A stretch of DNA of 64,000 nucleotides from Photobacterium galatheae (GCF_000695255.1 NZ_JMIB01000032.1:101300-165299), one strand, 5' to 3'; numbered from the stretch's first letter, positions 34,943-48,300 are shown. Notes: generated by a model from the sequence alone, not told the origin. A program made the numbers and translations.

Positions 34943-36502
34943 GTGAGTAAGCGTCTTTTGCGCTCAGGGCTGATTGTCAGCAGTATGACTTTCGTTTCCC
35001 GCGTCATGGGCTTAGTCCGTGATGTGGTGGTCGCGAACCTGATGGGGGCCGGTGCGGCTGCCGATGTTTTTTTCTTTGCCAACAAGATTCCGAATTTTCT
35101 ACGCCGGCTTTTTGCTGAGGGGGCATTCTCTCAGGCCTTTGTGCCGGTGCTGACAGAAAGCCATGCGGGGGGAGACATAGACAAAACCCGTGAGCTGATT
35201 GCCAGAGCGGCTGGTACGCTGGGGGGCATCGTGACGCTGGTGACTTTGCTCGGGGTGCTCGGCTCGGGGGTGATCACCGCCCTGTTCGGGGCCGGCTGGT
35301 TTGTGGACTGGCTGAATGACGGCCCGGCAGCCCCTAAATTTGAACTGGCAAGCCTGTTACTTAAAATCACCTTTCCTTATTTATGGTTCATTACCTTTGT
35401 GGCGTTGTCGGGGGCGATCCTCAATACCCTGGGGAAATTCGCCGTGTCTTCGTTTACGCCGGTGTTCCTCAATATTTCGATTATTCTGTGTGCATGGTGG
35501 GTGTCTCCGAATCTGACTCAGCCAGAAATCGGTCTGGCACTTGGTGTGTTTCTCGGGGGGCTGGTTCAGTTTCTGTTTCAGTTGCCGTTTTTGTATCGGG
35601 CTGGTGTTCTGGTACGGCCTCGCTGGGGATGGCGGGATCCCGGGGTGGTAAAAATCCGGACACTGATGATCCCAGCCTTGTTTGGTGTCTCGGTGAGTCA
35701 GATAAACCTGCTGTTTGATACCTTTATTGCCAGTTTCCTGATGACGGGGTCGATCAGTTGGCTGTATTACTCAGACCGGCTGCTGGAATTTCCGCTCGGG
35801 CTGTTCGGTATCGCGATCGCCACTGTGATTCTGCCGGCGCTGTCGAGAAAACACGTTGATCAGAACCGGGCGCACTTTGCACAGACCATGGATTGGGGGG
35901 TGCGTATGGTACTCCTGCTGGGTTTGCCTGCTATGCTGGGCTTGATGGTGCTGGCAAAACCGATGTTAATGGTGCTCTTCATGCGGGGAGAATTCACCCC
36001 GAACGATGTAGAGCAGGCCGGGCTTTCATTGCTGGCTTATGCATCGGGATTGCTGAATTTCATGCTGATTAAAGTCTTGGCTCCCGGTTACTATGCCCGG
36101 CAGGATACCAAAACACCGGTACGTTATGGCATTGTCGCGATGGTCAGTAACATGGTGTTCAATGCGATTTTTGCCTATTTATTCGGGTATGTTGGCCTGG
36201 CATTGGCAACAGCCTTGTCGGCTCTGGTGAACGCGGCACTTTTGTACCGTGGGTTGCACCGCGCTGGGGTTTATCAGGTGTCACGAACCACAATCGGCTT
36301 TGTGATTCGCTTAGTGATTGCTGGCGGAGCCATGGTTGCAGCTTTACTGTGGCTGTTGCCAGACATGGCGGAATGGCTGGCGATGAGTTTCCTGCAGCGA
36401 GTTTACTGGCTGACCGGTCTGATTGGTGTTGGCGCTGTCAGCTACTTGTTGACGCTGGGTGTCAGCGGAGTGCGCTTGCATCATCTTCGCACTGAAGGGT
36501 AA
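34943..36502 (+). CDS. murJ: Lipid II flippase MurJ (MviN)
   Basis: 519-residue inner-membrane MOP-superfamily protein with 14 predicted helices that flips lipid II for peptidoglycan synthesis. The N-terminus LLRSGLIVSSMTFVSRVMGLVRDVVVANLMGAGAAADVFF contains the conserved Arg pair in the first loop (shown in two pieces: SRVMGLVRD and GAGAAADVFFFA). GTG 34943 follows GAGG with 7-nt spacing. Neighbours rpsT and ribF match other gammaproteobacteria. Confidence 0.95.
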   Translation: MSKRLLRSGLIVSSMTFVSRVMGLVRDVVVANLMGAGAAADVFFFANKIPNFLRRLFAEGAFSQAFVPVLTESHAGGDIDKTRELIARAAGTLGGIVTLVTLLGVLGSGVITALFGAGWFVDWLNDGPAAPKFELASLLLKITFPYLWFITFVALSGAILNTLGKFAVSSFTPVFLNISIILCAWWVSPNLTQPEIGLALGVFLGGLVQFLFQLPFLYRAGVLVRPRWGWRDPGVVKIRTLMIPALFGVSVSQINLLFDTFIASFLMTGSISWLYYSDRLLEFPLGLFGIAIATVILPALSRKHVDQNRAHFAQTMDWGVRMVLLLGLPAMLGLMVLAKPMLMVLFMRGEFTPNDVEQAGLSLLAYASGLLNFMLIKVLAPGYYARQDTKTPVRYGIVAMVSNMVFNAIFAYLFGYVGLALATALSALVNAALLYRGLHRAGVYQVSRTTIGFVIRLVIAGGAMVAALLWLLPDMAEWLAMSFLQRVYWLTGLIGVGAVSYLLTLGVSGVRLHHLRTEG

Positions 36503-36567
36503 TGGACCGAATGGGCGAAACTTGTCTGTCGCAGGGCAAAAAAATGTATCTTCTGGGGCGGATGGTT

Positions 36568-36595
36568 TTAACACCATTGCGCTCTGGTATATAAT
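36568..36595 (+). promoter_or_regulatory. Sigma-70 promoter of ribF-ileS-lspA
   Basis: TTAACA (36568-36573), 16-bp spacer, TATAAT (36590-36595), about 36 bp before the ribF start codon. Confidence 0.65.
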
Positions 36596-36631
36596 CCGTC
36601 AGTTTTTGACTTTGGTAATGATAAGCTGCAG

Positions 36632-37606
36632 ATGGAATTGATCCGAGGAATCCACAATATCCGGCCCGGCCATCATGGCTGTGTTCTGACGATAGGTAAT
36701 TTTGATGGGGTCCATCTGGGCCATCTGGCGGTATTGTCTCAGGTGCGTGAGCAGGCCCGGCGGTTAGGGGTTCCTGCGACAGTCATGACATTTGAGCCTC
36801 AGCCCATGGAGCTGTTTGCCAAAGCAAAAGCCCCGGCACGGTTAACCCGCTTTCGCGATAAGTATCAGCAATTGAGAAAAGCGGGCATCGATCGCCTGTT
36901 GTGCGTCAATTTTAATGCCCGCTTTGCCAACATGTCGCCGCATGATTTCGTTCGCCGCTTGTTGGTGGAACAATTGGGTGTTAAGTTTCTGGTGGTTGGC
37001 GATGATTTCTGCTTCGGGAAAGGCCGAAGCGGCGATTTTGCCATGCTGGAAGCTGCCGGACGTGAATTCGGCTTTGAAGTTGTCAGCACGCAGAGTTTTT
37101 GTGTTGAAACTCAGCGGGTCAGTAGCACGGCGATCCGAGAAGCACTGGCCCAGGACGATTTGGCCGCAGCTGAAATTATGCTGGGGCGGCCGTACAGTAT
37201 CAGTGGCCGTGTTTCCCATGGCCGGAAACTGGGCCGTACAATTGGCTTCCCAACGGCGAATGTGCCGCTGAAGCGCCGCGTGTCACCGGTTTCTGGTGTG
37301 TATGCGGTCGAGGTGCTGGGCGTGGCAGAACAGCCACTGCCCGGGGTGGCCAATGTCGGCAGACGCCCGACAGTCAATGGTGAACGCCAGCAACTGGAAG
37401 TCCATGTATTTGATTATCAATCTGATATCTATGGTTGTCAGATTGAAGTGGTGCTACACCACAAATTAAGAGATGAAATTAAATTCGCCTCCTTTGATGC
37501 GCTGAAAGCGCAAATCGAGCGTGATGCCCAGACAGCGCGGGTGTGGCTGTCTGAGCATCGTCAACATGTCCAACTTCGCCCAAGTAACGGAATTGAGAAT
37601 CAATGA
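36632..37606 (+). CDS. ribF: Bifunctional riboflavin kinase / FMN adenylyltransferase
   Basis: 324 residues. The N-terminal FAD synthetase domain has the nucleotidyltransferase motif [12 protein letters not shown] (about residue 21-32), and the C-terminal riboflavin kinase domain has [11 protein letters not shown] (about 203) and [11 protein letters not shown] (about 239). Makes FMN and then FAD. The stop codon overlaps the ileS start (ATGA at 37603-37606), so translation of the two is coupled. Confidence 0.96.
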   Translation: MELIRGIHNIRPGHHGCVLTIGNFDGVHLGHLAVLSQVREQARRLGVPATVMTFEPQPMELFAKAKAPARLTRFRDKYQQLRKAGIDRLLCVNFNARFANMSPHDFVRRLLVEQLGVKFLVVGDDFCFGKGRSGDFAMLEAAGREFGFEVVSTQSFCVETQRVSSTAIREALAQDDLAAAEIMLGRPYSISGRVSHGRKLGRTIGFPTANVPLKRRVSPVSGVYAVEVLGVAEQPLPGVANVGRRPTVNGERQQLEVHVFDYQSDIYGCQIEVVLHHKLRDEIKFASFDALKAQIERDAQTARVWLSEHRQHVQLRPSNGIENQ

Positions 37607-40434
37607 GCGACTATAAAGATACCCTGAACCTGCCTGAAACAGGGTTTCCGATGCGAGGCAACCTGGCCCAGCGCGAGCCTGCCATGCTGAAGCGTTGGTA
37701 TGATGAGGATCTTTACGGTGAAATCCGTAAAGCCAAGAAAGGTAAAAAGTCTTTCGTGCTGCATGACGGCCCTCCTTATGCCAATGGTGATATTCATATT
37801 GGTCACGCACTGAATAAGATTCTCAAAGACATTATTATTAAGTCGAAAACCCTGTCGGGTTTTGATGCGCCGTATGTACCGGGCTGGGACTGTCATGGTC
37901 TGCCGATTGAACTGATGGTTGAGAAGAAAGTCGGTAAGCCGGGACAAAAAGTGACCGCAGCCGAGTTTCGTGAAAAGTGCCGCACTTATGCAGCCGGTCA
38001 GGTTGAAGGTCAGAAAGAAAGCTTTATTCGCCTGGGTGTTCTGGGTGAGTGGGACAAGCCATACCGCACGATGGATTTCGGCACTGAAGCCAACATTATC
38101 CGTGCGCTGGGCAAAATTGCTGACAACGGCCACCTGCTGAAAGGCTTCAAGCCAGTTCACTGGTGTACCGATTGTGGTTCCGCACTGGCTGAAGCTGAAG
38201 TTGAATATAAAGATAAAGTTTCGCCTTCAATCGACGTGAAATTCAAAGCCGTTGATGAAGCTGAAGTGCTGAGTAAGTTCCATCTGACGGAAGAACATCA
38301 GGGTCGGGGCGATGTATCGATCGTGATCTGGACGACGACGCCTTGGACACTGCCGGCCAACCGTGCCGTGGCTGTCCGTGACGATCTGGAATATGTTCTG
38401 ATCCAAGTGGAAGGTGAGCAGCCTGAGCGCCTGATCATGGCTGCAGAGCTGGCCAAAGATGTGATGGATCGTGCTGGCATTGAGCACTACCACAACCTTG
38501 GGTTTGCCAAAGGTGCTGAGTTGGATCTGCTGCGCTTCAACCATCCGTTCTACAGCTTTGATGTGCCGGTGATTCTGGGTGATCACGTGACCACTGAATC
38601 GGGTACAGGCTGTGTTCACACCGCACCTGGCCACGGTCAGGAAGACTTCGCGGTCGGTCAGAAATATGGTCTGGAAGTAGCCAACCCGGTTGGCAGCAAC
38701 GGTGTTTACCTGCCGGACACAGAACTGTTTGCCGGCCAGCACGTTTTTAAAGCGAATGATGCTGTTGTTGAAACGCTGAAAGAACATGGTGCGCTGCTGC
38801 ATCATCACGCTTATGAGCACAGCTACCCACATTGCTGGCGTCATAAAACCCCGATTATCTTCCGTGCAACCCCGCAGTGGTTCGTCTCGATGGATCAGAA
38901 TGGTCTGCGTGCGAAAGCGCTGGAAGAAATCAAAGGCGTTCAGTGGATGCCGGAGTGGGGCCAAAGCCGAATTGAAAGCATGGTTGAAGGTCGCCCGGAA
39001 TGGTGTATCTCCCGCCAGCGGACCTGGGGTGTTCCGATTGCACTCTTCGTTCATAAAGAGACACAGGAACTGCATCCGAACACAGCTGCGCTGATCGAAA
39101 AAGTCGCTCAGCTCGTGGAAGAAAAAGGTATTCAGGCTTGGTGGGATCTGAATCCTGCTGACATCATGGGTGAAGCCGACGCGGAACAGTACGAAAAAGT
39201 GCTGGATACCCTGGACGTTTGGTTCGACTCCGGTGCGACCCATTATGCTGTCGTCGATAACCGTGAAGAGTTCCACGGGAATTCTGCCGACCTGTATCTG
39301 GAAGGTTCAGATCAGCACCGTGGCTGGTTCCAGTCTTCGCTGATCTCATCGGTTGCCATGAAAGACAAAGCACCGTACCGCCAGGTACTGACGCATGGTT
39401 TCGTGGTCGATGGTCAGGGCCGGAAGATGTCGAAGTCGATCGGCAACGTGGTTGCACCAAAAGATGTGACTAACAAGCTGGGTGCTGACATCCTGCGTCT
39501 GTGGGTGGCATCGACCGATTACACCGGCGAAGTTGCGGTTTCAGACGAGATCCTGAAGCGTAGTGCAGATGCTTACCGTCGTATCCGAAACACCGCGCGT
39601 TTCCTGCTGGCGAACCTGAGTGGTTTCAACCCAGCGACAGATTGCGTTCCGGCTGAAGAAATGGTCGCCCTGGATCGCTGGGCTGTTGCTCAGGCGAAAG
39701 CTGCGCAGGAAGAAATCATCGCAGCTTATGATGAGTACAACCTGCATGCGGTCACACAACGCCTGATGCACTTCTGTTCAATCGAGATGGGTTCATTCTA
39801 TCTGGATGTGATCAAAGACCGTCAGTACACCGCAAAACGTGGTGGTCATGCGCAGCGTAGCTGTCAGACGGCCCTGTACTACATCGTGGAAGCACTGGTT
39901 CGCTGGATGGCACCGATCATGTCGTTCACCGCAGATGAAATCTGGAGTGAAATGCCAGGTGAGCGTGATACCTTTGTCTTCACCGGTGAGTGGTTTGAAG
40001 GTCTGTTCGGTCTGGCTGACAATGAAGGCTTCAGCAACGAATTCTGGACTGAAGTACAGGCCGTGCGTGGTGCAGTGAACAAATTGCTGGAAGAAGCACG
40101 GAATGAAAAACGCATTGGTGGCGCTCTGCAGGCTGAAGTGACGCTGTATGCGGCACCTGAATTAGCGGAGAAGCTGAACCGTCTGGAAGATGAGCTGCGC
40201 TTCGTGTTGCTGACATCGAAAGCGAAAGTGGCACTGGCTGACAGTCAGCCTGCCGATGCCAAAGCAACGGATGTTGCGGGTCTGTCTGTTCTGGTCACCC
40301 CAACTGAAGCAGAGAAATGTGATCGCTGTTGGCACCATGTGGCCGATGTGGGCACCATCGCCGGACACGAGAAAATCTGTGGCCGCTGTGTGACCAACAT
40401 TGATGGTCAGGGCGAAGAGCGTAAGTTTGCCTGA
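37603..40434 (+). CDS. ileS: Isoleucyl-tRNA synthetase
   Basis: 943-residue class I synthetase. Catalytic HIGH motif in [15 protein letters not shown] (about residue 58-68) and KMSKS in [10 protein letters not shown] (about residue 607). The CP1 editing domain lies between them ([14 protein letters not shown]), and the C-terminal zinc finger is CDRCWHHV...CGRCV. The eubacterial-type enzyme by sequence. Its final TGA overlaps the lspA ATG by one base, so the ribF-ileS-lspA genes are one translationally coupled unit. Confidence 0.97.
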   Translation: MSDYKDTLNLPETGFPMRGNLAQREPAMLKRWYDEDLYGEIRKAKKGKKSFVLHDGPPYANGDIHIGHALNKILKDIIIKSKTLSGFDAPYVPGWDCHGLPIELMVEKKVGKPGQKVTAAEFREKCRTYAAGQVEGQKESFIRLGVLGEWDKPYRTMDFGTEANIIRALGKIADNGHLLKGFKPVHWCTDCGSALAEAEVEYKDKVSPSIDVKFKAVDEAEVLSKFHLTEEHQGRGDVSIVIWTTTPWTLPANRAVAVRDDLEYVLIQVEGEQPERLIMAAELAKDVMDRAGIEHYHNLGFAKGAELDLLRFNHPFYSFDVPVILGDHVTTESGTGCVHTAPGHGQEDFAVGQKYGLEVANPVGSNGVYLPDTELFAGQHVFKANDAVVETLKEHGALLHHHAYEHSYPHCWRHKTPIIFRATPQWFVSMDQNGLRAKALEEIKGVQWMPEWGQSRIESMVEGRPEWCISRQRTWGVPIALFVHKETQELHPNTAALIEKVAQLVEEKGIQAWWDLNPADIMGEADAEQYEKVLDTLDVWFDSGATHYAVVDNREEFHGNSADLYLEGSDQHRGWFQSSLISSVAMKDKAPYRQVLTHGFVVDGQGRKMSKSIGNVVAPKDVTNKLGADILRLWVASTDYTGEVAVSDEILKRSADAYRRIRNTARFLLANLSGFNPATDCVPAEEMVALDRWAVAQAKAAQEEIIAAYDEYNLHAVTQRLMHFCSIEMGSFYLDVIKDRQYTAKRGGHAQRSCQTALYYIVEALVRWMAPIMSFTADEIWSEMPGERDTFVFTGEWFEGLFGLADNEGFSNEFWTEVQAVRGAVNKLLEEARNEKRIGGALQAEVTLYAAPELAEKLNRLEDELRFVLLTSKAKVALADSQPADAKATDVAGLSVLVTPTEAEKCDRCWHHVADVGTIAGHEKICGRCVTNIDGQGEERKFA

Positions 40435-40952
40435 TGAGTAGTTTACCGACTCTGAAGCAATCCGGAATCCGCTGGCTGTGGCTGGCGGTTCTGGTCTTTG
40501 CGATCGATATTGGCAGTAAATTTCTTGTGATGGACACCATGGGTTATGGTTGGCCAAATCGCATTGAGGTGTTGCCATTCTTTAATCTGTTGTATGTTCA
40601 CAACTATGGGGCAGCCTTCAGTTTTCTGAGTGATGCCAGTGGTTGGCAGCGCTGGCTGTTTACGGCCATTGCGCTGGGCGTGACCGGATTACTGCTGGTC
40701 TGGATGCGTCGTACACCGGCCAGCCATGGGTTGGCAAATAGTGCTTATGCCCTGATCATTGGGGGGGCATTAGGAAATCTGTTCGATCGCCTATACCACG
40801 GTTTTGTGGTGGACTTTCTGGATTTCTATATCGGACAGAAGCACTGGCCTGCGTTTAACATCGCCGACTCAGCAATCTGCATTGGTGCTGCTTTGATCAT
40901 CCTGGAAGGTTTTCTGACCGGGAAAAGTAAGACCAAAGAAAGCAGCCAGTAA
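40434..40952 (+). CDS. lspA: Lipoprotein signal peptidase (signal peptidase II)
   Basis: 172-residue inner-membrane aspartic protease with four helices that removes signal peptides from diacylated prolipoproteins, acting after Lgt. The two catalytic Asp are in [19 protein letters not shown] and [11 protein letters not shown]. Starts on the ATG overlapping the ileS stop. A hairpin follows between this gene and fkpB. Confidence 0.96.
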   Translation: MSSLPTLKQSGIRWLWLAVLVFAIDIGSKFLVMDTMGYGWPNRIEVLPFFNLLYVHNYGAAFSFLSDASGWQRWLFTAIALGVTGLLLVWMRRTPASHGLANSAYALIIGGALGNLFDRLYHGFVVDFLDFYIGQKHWPAFNIADSAICIGAALIILEGFLTGKSKTKESSQ

Positions 40953-40976
40953 TTTCGGTGCGAGCTCACGAAGCAG

Positions 40977-41008
40977 GCGCTGCCCGTTGCGACGGGCGGC
41001 GCTTTATT
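40977..41008 (+). terminator. Terminator or attenuator between lspA and fkpB
   Basis: GCGCTGCCCGT (40977-40987), loop TGC/G, ACGGGCGGCGC (40992-41002), one G-U pair, then TTTATT. A partial terminator that could lower expression of the downstream fkpB-ispH genes. Confidence 0.6.
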
Positions 41009-41083
41009 GTAAAAAGCGTCATCAAGAAAGAAGTGCAGATTAGTCTTTCTGCACCCGTTGCAACACGAAATCAGGATGTATTC

Positions 41084-41518
41084 ATGTCGGTAATTACAGA
41101 AAACAGTGAAGTTTTAATGCACTTTTCCATCAAGCTGGAAGACGGTTCGGTTGCTGAATCGACACAGGCGATGGGAAAACCCGCCAAATTTCGCATGGGC
41201 GATGGCAGTCTGACCGACAATTTTGAGCGTTGCCTGCTGGGTCTTACGGAAGGTGAGAAAAGCCAGTTTGTCCTTGAGCCGGAAGACGCATTCGGTATGC
41301 CGAATCCGGATAACATCCATCATATTGATTTGGCGCGATTTGGTGCGGATGCGCCGGCTGAAGTCGGAACCATTATTGCCTTTAGCGGCCCGGACGGGCA
41401 GGATATTCCCGGTGTGATCACGGCCGTTGTGGGTGATTCCGTAACCGTTGATTTCAATCACCCGCTGGCAGGTCAGCGGGTCACCTTTGATGTTGAAGTT
41501 GTCGGCATCGAAGGTTAA
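41084..41518 (+). CDS. fkpB: FKBP-type peptidyl-prolyl isomerase FkpB (SlpA)
   Basis: 144-residue cytoplasmic SlyD-like FKBP with chaperone activity: EVLMHFSIKLEDGSVAEST at the N-terminus, GDGSLTDNFERCLLGLTEGEK, and an insert-in-flap domain (LARFGADAPAEVGTI). It lacks the metal-binding tail of SlyD. ATG 41084 has AGGA 8 nt upstream; the ORF extends to 40958 only by running through the hairpin. Precedes ispH by 58 nt, as in E. coli. Confidence 0.94.
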   Translation: MSVITENSEVLMHFSIKLEDGSVAESTQAMGKPAKFRMGDGSLTDNFERCLLGLTEGEKSQFVLEPEDAFGMPNPDNIHHIDLARFGADAPAEVGTIIAFSGPDGQDIPGVITAVVGDSVTVDFNHPLAGQRVTFDVEVVGIEG

Positions 41519-41576
41519 ACCATGACCATCCCGGTCTGAACTGGGGTGGACGGATTGCAGAAAAAGAGTCCCAGAT

Positions 41577-42527
41577 ATGAAAATCTTACTTGCTAACCCT
41601 CGTGGCTTTTGTGCTGGTGTTGACCGCGCTATCAGTATTGTTGAACGAGCGCTGGAATTGTATCAGCCGCCCATCTATGTTCGGCACGAGGTGGTTCATA
41701 ACCGATTTGTCGTGGAAGGACTGAAACAGCGCGGTGCGATCTTCGTGGAAGAACTGACCGAAGTGCCGGATGACAACATTGTGATTTTCTCGGCGCATGG
41801 TGTGTCTCAGGCAGTTCGCAATGAAGCGAAAGCACGTAAACTGACTGTATTTGATGCTACTTGCCCACTGGTGACCAAAGTGCATATGGAAGTTGCACGT
41901 GCCAGCCGCCGGAATATGGAAGTGGTGCTCATCGGCCATGCCGGCCATCCGGAAGTGGAAGGCACCATGGGTCAGTACGCCAGTGAAACTGGCGGGATGT
42001 ATCTGGTTGAGACACCGGCTGATGTCGACAAACTGACGACGGTCGTGAAAGATCCGGGCAATTTGCACTACGTCAGCCAGACGACTTTGTCTGTGGATGA
42101 AACAGCAGATGTTATCGACCGCTTGCGGGAAGTTTTTCCTGACATTCAGGGGCCACGCAAAGATGATATTTGCTACGCCACCCAGAACCGTCAGGATGCG
42201 GTGCGTGAAATGGCAGCCAGCGTGGATGTGATGATTGTGGTGGGATCGAAAAATTCCTCCAATTCTAACCGTCTCCGTGAGCTGGCTGAAAAGCTGGGGA
42301 CACCAAGTTTTCTGACCGATTGTGCAGAAGATGTTGATGCAAACTGGTTCACGGGCACCCAAAGTGTGGGTGTGACTGCGGGTGCTTCTGCACCGGAGGC
42401 ACTGGTGAATCAGATTATCGCACGTATTCAGGCGCTCGCTGGTGGTGAGGTGGAAGAACTGAGCGGCCGTGAAGAGAATATGTTCTTTGAAGTGCCTCGC
42501 GAGCTTCAGGTGAAGAACGTCGGCTAA
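41577..42527 (+). CDS. ispH: 4-hydroxy-3-methylbut-2-enyl diphosphate reductase IspH
   Basis: 316-residue iron-sulfur enzyme of the last MEP-pathway step, producing IPP and DMAPP. Three cluster Cys are visible: [12 protein letters not shown] (Cys12), [11 protein letters not shown] (about 96) and LTDCAEDVD (about 200). The catalytic Glu is in [11 protein letters not shown] context. Ends with a strong terminator. Confidence 0.97.
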   Translation: MKILLANPRGFCAGVDRAISIVERALELYQPPIYVRHEVVHNRFVVEGLKQRGAIFVEELTEVPDDNIVIFSAHGVSQAVRNEAKARKLTVFDATCPLVTKVHMEVARASRRNMEVVLIGHAGHPEVEGTMGQYASETGGMYLVETPADVDKLTTVVKDPGNLHYVSQTTLSVDETADVIDRLREVFPDIQGPRKDDICYATQNRQDAVREMAASVDVMIVVGSKNSSNSNRLRELAEKLGTPSFLTDCAEDVDANWFTGTQSVGVTAGASAPEALVNQIIARIQALAGGEVEELSGREENMFFEVPRELQVKNVG

Positions 42528-42555
42528 GCCAGCTGTACAGAATCATTATTTATGG

Positions 42556-42583
42556 AACCTCGGCCATGCCGGGGTTTTTTTTC
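42556..42583 (+). terminator. Terminator after ispH
   Basis: AACCTCGGC (42556-42564), loop CAT, GCCGGGGTT (42568-42576), one G-U pair, followed by seven T. Confidence 0.88.
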
Positions 42584-43659
<1,076 letters not shown>

Positions 43660-43663
43660 TGCG

Positions 43664-43695
43664 AAAGCGGCCACAAGGATGGCCGCTTTTTTTTC
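43664..43695 (+). terminator. Terminator after dapB
   Basis: AAAGCGGCCA (43664-43673), loop CAAGGA, TGGCCGCTTT (43680-43689), followed by more T. Confidence 0.92.
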
Positions 43696-44189
43696 GTCTG
43701 TAGTCAGGAACAGGTATGCGATGGCTTGCTCTGTTTTGCATAAAATTTCAATTTGAGTGGGCATGAATTCTTGCGCGGACATTCTCTGAACCTGGTGTTG
43801 TTTTGTCTTTATTTTGGTGTGTTTCTTCTTGTTCTTAATTGTGGTCATCAAAAGGTTAAGTTATTTCCGATATTTTCTGCATTTTCACATGACTTTTTTG
43901 TTCTTCTGTTTGCTGGGTTTGTTGCAAACGGTTGCCTGAACATGCATCTCAACTTTACGCTGAAATTCGGTGAGAAAAGGTGTGCTTTCGCCGGGTTGGC
44001 TGGATAAGCGGTCTGTTTGGTCGATATTTTAAATTTAATTTTAACTGTTTGTTGACAGCTTGGACGTGGATCTCTAGAATGCGCGCAATTTGTCAAAAAT
44101 CGGCTTGACTCGGTTTATGACTTTCTATGGAATAGGTAAATGCAATTTTATCTGTTTTATTTGCGTTTTTATGAAGATTGGAGGTTGTC
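43696..44189. other. carAB upstream region
   Basis: About 490 bp, AT-rich, holding the carA promoter (see 44052) and a 100-nt leader. TTGCATAAAATTTCAATT near 43736 matches 12 of 14 core positions of an ARG box but lies 310 bp before the promoter. An 84-codon hydrophobic frame at 43753-44007 has no ribosome binding site and is not called. Confidence 0.4.
44052..44080 (+). promoter_or_regulatory. Sigma-70 promoter of carAB
   Basis: TTGACA (44052-44057), exactly 17 bp, TAGAAT (44075-44080). Predicted start near 44087, leaving about 100 nt of leader before carA. In E. coli carAB is under pyrimidine- and arginine-responsive promoters; only one promoter is evident here. Confidence 0.8.
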
Positions 44190-45329
44190 TTGAGCAAATC
44201 GGCGCTGTTAGTCCTTGAAGATGGGACTGTATTCCACGGCGTATCCATCGGTGCAGATGGTTCGGCCGTTGGTGAAGTTGTTTTCAATACCTCGATGACG
44301 GGGTACCAGGAAATTCTCACTGACCCCTCTTATTCGCAACAGATCGTTACACTTACCTATCCCCACATTGGCAACACCGGAACCAACTCCGAAGACGAAG
44401 AATCGACTTCAATCCACGCGCAAGGCCTGGTGATTCGCGACCTCCCTCTGATTGCTTCAAATTTCCGCTCCCAACAGACCCTGTCTGATTATCTGAAATC
44501 CCAGAACATTGTCGGCATTGCTGATATTGATACCCGTAAACTGACCCGACTGCTGCGCGAGAAAGGTGCACAGAACGGCTGCATTATGGCTGGCGATAAT
44601 CTGGACCCGGCACTGGCGCTGGAAAAAGCAAAAGCGTTCCCGGGTCTGAAAGGTATGGATCTGGCGAAAGTGGTGACGACCCAAGAAAGCTACAGCTGGA
44701 CGCAAGGTTCATGGACGCTGGAAAATGGTCTGCCGGAAGCGAAAGATGCGAGCGAACTGCCATACCACGTGGTGGCATACGATTTTGGTGCTAAGCGAAA
44801 TATCCTGCGCATGCTGGTCGACCGTGGCTGCCGCCTGACGGTGGTACCGGCTGAAACTTCAGCCGAAGAAGTCCTGGCGATGAATCCGGATGGCGTCTTT
44901 CTGTCGAACGGCCCGGGTGACCCTGAGCCATGTACTTACGCCATTGAAGCGACCCAAACCTTCCTGGACAAAGGTCTGCCAATTTTCGGTATCTGTCTGG
45001 GTCACCAGATTCTGGCACTGGCCAGCGGTGCGAAGACCGTGAAAATGAAATTCGGTCACCATGGTGCCAACCACCCGGTCAAAGATCTCGAGCGTGATGT
45101 GGTGATGATCACCAGTCAGAACCACGGTTTTGCGGCAGATGAAGAGACCCTGCCTGACAATCTGCGTGCCACACACAAATCGCTGTTCGATGGTTCCCTG
45201 CAGGGGATTCACCGGACTGACAAACCGGCTTTCAGCTTCCAGGGACACCCTGAAGCCAGCCCGGGTCCGCATGATGCGGCACCACTTTTTGACCACTTTA
45301 TCGAACTGATTAAACAGCACAGCGCCTAA
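44190..45329 (+). CDS. carA: Carbamoyl-phosphate synthase small subunit
   Basis: 379-residue glutamine amidotransferase subunit feeding NH3 to CarB for arginine and pyrimidine synthesis. The class I GATase nucleophile Cys is in FGICLGHQ (about 270) with the His/Glu pair in [11 protein letters not shown]. Starts at TTG 44190 with GGAGG just upstream, as E. coli carA starts at UUG; the longer reading from 44178 lies before the ribosome binding site. carB follows after 17 nt. Confidence 0.96.
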   Translation: MSKSALLVLEDGTVFHGVSIGADGSAVGEVVFNTSMTGYQEILTDPSYSQQIVTLTYPHIGNTGTNSEDEESTSIHAQGLVIRDLPLIASNFRSQQTLSDYLKSQNIVGIADIDTRKLTRLLREKGAQNGCIMAGDNLDPALALEKAKAFPGLKGMDLAKVVTTQESYSWTQGSWTLENGLPEAKDASELPYHVVAYDFGAKRNILRMLVDRGCRLTVVPAETSAEEVLAMNPDGVFLSNGPGDPEPCTYAIEATQTFLDKGLPIFGICLGHQILALASGAKTVKMKFGHHGANHPVKDLERDVVMITSQNHGFAADEETLPDNLRATHKSLFDGSLQGIHRTDKPAFSFQGHPEASPGPHDAAPLFDHFIELIKQHSA

Positions 45330-45346
45330 GCCGGAGTAGTAAAACG

Positions 45347-48300
45347 ATGCCAAAACGTACTGACATACAAAGTGTTCTGATTCTGGGTGCCGGTCCAATT
45401 GTGATTGGTCAGGCCTGTGAGTTTGACTACTCAGGTGCTCAGGCCTGTAAAGCGCTGCGTGAAGAAGGCTACCGCGTCATCCTGGTGAACTCGAACCCGG
45501 CCACCATCATGACCGATCCGGAAATGGCGGATGCAACTTATATCGAGCCGATCCACTGGGAAGTTGTTCGTAAAATCATCGAAAAAGAACGTCCTGACGC
45601 GATCCTGCCAACCATGGGCGGTCAGACCGCACTGAACTGTGCACTGGATCTGGAGCGCCATGGTGTGCTGGCAGAATTCGGCGTTGAAATGATTGGTGCT
45701 ACGGCGGATGCGATTGATAAAGCGGAAGACCGTTCCCGTTTCGATGCGGCGATGAAGTCCATTGGCCTGGAATGTCCGCGTGCTGATACCGCAAAAACCA
45801 TGGAAGAAGCCTATGGCGTTCTGGAGATGGTGGGTTTCCCATGTATCATCCGCCCGTCATTCACCATGGGGGGTACCGGCGGTGGTATCGCTTATAACAA
45901 AGAAGAATTTGAAGAGATCTGCCGCCGTGGTCTGGATCTGTCACCAACCAATGAGCTGTTGATTGATGAGTCGCTGATTGGCTGGAAAGAATACGAGATG
46001 GAAGTGGTTCGTGATAAGAACGACAACTGCATCATCGTGTGTGCTATCGAAAACTTTGATCCAATGGGCATTCACACCGGTGACTCCATTACCGTTGCAC
46101 CGGCGCAGACCCTGACGGACAAAGAATACCAGCTGATGCGTAATGCGTCTCTGGCTGTTCTGCGCGAAATTGGTGTAGAAACCGGTGGTTCCAACGTTCA
46201 GTTCGGGATTAACCCGAAAGATGGCCGGATGGTCATCATCGAGATGAACCCGCGTGTTTCCCGCTCTTCAGCGCTGGCATCGAAAGCAACCGGCTTCCCG
46301 ATTGCGAAAGTTGCGGCCAAACTGGCCATCGGCTTCACCCTGGATGAGCTGATGAACGACATCACAGGTGGCGCGACGCCAGCTTCGTTTGAGCCGACCA
46401 TCGACTATGTTGTCACGAAGATTCCACGCTTTAACTTTGAAAAATTTGCCGGTGCCAACGATCGTTTGACCACGCAGATGAAATCTGTGGGTGAAGTGAT
46501 GGCCATCGGCCGTAACCAGCAGGAATCACTGCAAAAAGCATTGCGTGGCCTGGAAGTCGGTGCCAATGGTTTTGACGAGATGGTGGATCTGGACGATCCG
46601 GAAGCGCTGACTAAGATCCGCCACGAGCTGAAAGAAGCGGGTGCTGAGCGTATCTGGTATATCGCGGATGCTTTCCGTGCGGGCCTGTCTGTGGATGGTG
46701 TCTTCAACCTGACCAACATCGACCGCTGGTTCCTGGTTCAGATTGAAGAGCTGGTGAAGTTGGAAGTCAAAGTCAAAGAAGGTGGTTTTGCCGGTCTGAC
46801 CGGTGACTTCCTGCGTCAGCTGAAGCGGAAAGGTTTCTCCGATGCCCGTCTGGCAAAACTGCTGGGTGTGGCGGAACTGGAAATTCGCAAAGAGCGTGAC
46901 CGTCATAACATCCACCCGGTTTATAAGCGTGTGGATACCTGTGCGGCTGAGTTCTCTTCCGATACCGCTTACATGTACTCGTCTTACGATGAAGAGTGTG
47001 AAGCAAACCCGACTGACCGTGACAAAATCATGGTTCTGGGCGGTGGCCCGAACCGTATCGGTCAGGGGATTGAATTCGATTACTGCTGTGTACACGCTTC
47101 TCTGGCACTGCGTGAAGACGGTTACGAAACCATTATGGTGAACTGTAACCCAGAGACTGTTTCGACCGACTATGACACCTCAGACCGTCTGTACTTCGAG
47201 CCGGTGACGCTGGAAGATGTGCTGTCGATTGTGCGTGTCGAGAAGCCAAAAGGTGTGATTGTTCAGTACGGCGGTCAGACGCCGCTGAAACTGGCTCGTG
47301 CACTGGAAGCGGCCGGTGTGCCGATTATCGGCACCAGCCCGGATGCAATTGACCGTGCAGAAGACCGTGAGCGTTTCCAGGCGGCTGTTGAACGTCTTGG
47401 CCTGAAACAGCCAGAGAATGCGACCGTGACAACCATGGAGCAAGCAGTTGAGAAATCAAAAGAAATTGGTTTCCCGCTGGTGGTGCGTCCTTCGTATGTT
47501 CTGGGTGGTCGTGCGATGGAAATCGTTTACGATGAAGCCGATCTGCGTCGCTACTTTAACGAAGCTGTGAGTGTCTCGAACGAATCACCGGTGCTGCTGG
47601 ATCGTTTCCTGGATGACGCAACCGAAGTTGATGTCGATGCGATTTGCGACGGTGAGCGCGTTGTGATTGGCGGGATCATGGAGCACATCGAACAAGCCGG
47701 TGTTCACTCGGGTGACTCCGCCTGTTCATTGCCTGCATATACCCTGAGTCAGGAAATTCAGGACGAAATGCGTCGTCAGGTTGAGAAGCTGGCATTTGAA
47801 CTGGGTGTTCGTGGTCTGATGAATACGCAGTTTGCCGTGAAAGACAACGAAGTTTACCTGATTGAGGTGAACCCGCGGGCTGCGCGTACCGTGCCTTTCG
47901 TCTCGAAAGCGACCGGTGCACCGCTGGCGAAAATTGCGGCCCGTGTCATGGCCGGACAGTCACTGGAACAGCAGGGCTTTACCCAGGAAATCATTCCGCC
48001 TTACTACTCTGTGAAGGAAGTGGTACTGCCGTTTAATAAGTTCCCGGGTGTTGACCCGCTGCTTGGTCCTGAAATGCGCTCGACCGGTGAGGTGATGGGT
48101 GTGGGTGATACCTTTGCTGAAGCCTTTGCGAAAGCTGAATTGGGCTGTGGTAAAGAACATAGCCGTGAAAATGCGGGTCGGGCGCTGCTGTCTGTACGGA
48201 ACAACGACAAGCGTCGTGTGGTTGACCTGGCTGCCAAACTGGTGAAACTGGGTTACGAGCTGGATGCTACGCATGGTACAGCAGTGATTCTGGGTGAAGC

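Noticed and set aside
38227..39276. 349-codon minus-strand frame
   Set aside because: Antisense shadow inside ileS, which is intact on the plus strand.
43753..44007. 84-codon hydrophobic frame between dapB and carA
   Set aside because: GTG start without a ribosome binding site; hydrophobicity follows from the T-rich DNA, and the carA promoter lies just downstream.
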